Source of the DNA: Astrobacterium formosum
GTDB taxonomy: Bacteria > Pseudomonadota > Alphaproteobacteria > Rhizobiales > Xanthobacteraceae
Assembly: GCA_030848545.1 (NCBI GenBank)
Contig: JAVDCA010000018.1
Span: 91,866-155,865, forward strand
DNA length: 64,000 bases
Direction of reading: 5' to 3'
Part shown: positions 63,951 to 64,000 of the stretch, piece after piece
Layout: each line of letters opens with the position of its first letter
Numbering within the stretch: position 1 is the stretch's first letter
The notes under the pieces: generated by a model
Seen by the model: the letters and a program-made list of their open reading frames with translations, nothing else
The model's database searches: none
Told to the model about the DNA's origin: nothing
Made by a program: the position numbers and the translations under genes

Positions 63951-64000
63951 GCCGCGTGGCGACGATGTTTGCTGCATTGCCTGCCCCCATATCGCAGCCG
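63947..64000 (+). CDS. possible start of the next gene, cut by the window end
   Basis: A GTG at 63947 overlaps the DUF559 stop (GTGA) and opens a frame with an in-frame ATG at 63965 (MFAALPAPISQP) that runs to the window edge. Too little is visible to judge whether it is real or what it encodes. Confidence 0.2.
   Translation, partial: MSRVATMFAALPAPISQP

Overview
The window reads as chromosomal DNA of a high-GC alphaproteobacterium, most likely of the order Hyphomicrobiales (Rhizobiales). The main pointers are a circularly permuted two-piece tmRNA gene (tag ANDNYAPVAQAA), a Porin_2-type porin, the alphaproteobacterial form of SspB, the thyA-folA-hflKC-degP neighbourhood, RHH_4 and DUF4169 genes, and several families of GC-rich palindromic repeats. 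No phage, plasmid, insertion sequence, CRISPR array, rRNA or tRNA was seen. It is mostly housekeeping sequence with small accessory inserts.

Layout. 0-8 kb: the end of an AsmA-like protein, an RHH_4/DUF4169 pair, an AT-richer gap, fumC, a Fic AMPylase gene with a perfect palindrome at its 5' end, and sspB. 8-12 kb: a four-gene NMT1/TauABC-type importer with two different permeases. 11.8-12.2 kb: the permuted ssrA gene, with a small ORF upstream. 13-15 kb: tctB-tctA without tctC. 15-22 kb: thyA, a GNAT gene, folA, hflK-hflC, a DUF2065 gene and degP. 22-28 kb: DUF1015, a cytosolic molybdopterin oxidoreductase overlapping a flavin reductase, miaA overlapping msrQ tail to tail, and an RMD1-family gene.

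28-33 kb: branched-chain amino acid genes ilvI, ilvH and ilvC. A leader ORF and attenuator-like hairpins precede ilvI, and a mazEF-type toxin-antitoxin pair with its own palindrome sits between ilvH and ilvC. 33-40 kb: porin, two LysR regulators, a tctC remnant, a DcuC-like carrier and an alpha/beta hydrolase. 40-44.5 kb: cobalamin nucleotide-loop genes cobT, cobS and cobC, then an ABC ATPase and permease separated by repeats.

44-54 kb: small and accessory genes (Uma2 nuclease, diguanylate cyclase, VOC protein, VasI-like lipoprotein, secreted hydrolase, CvpA, DUF1328 and others), including a frameshifted ankyrin-like remnant. 54-64 kb: thiC behind a TPP riboswitch, a GGDEF-EAL protein, panE, an L,D-transpeptidase, trmO, an ArsR-methyltransferase fusion overlapping metF behind an 18-bp palindrome, and a DUF559 nuclease gene bracketed by inverted copies of a palindromic repeat.

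Several genes share one-carbon and methyl metabolism (thyA, folA, metF, the ArsR-methyltransferase, cobT/S/C) or c-di-GMP turnover. Four palindromic repeat families (called R1 to R4 here) fill many of the gaps. All family assignments come from reading motifs by eye; no database search was run.
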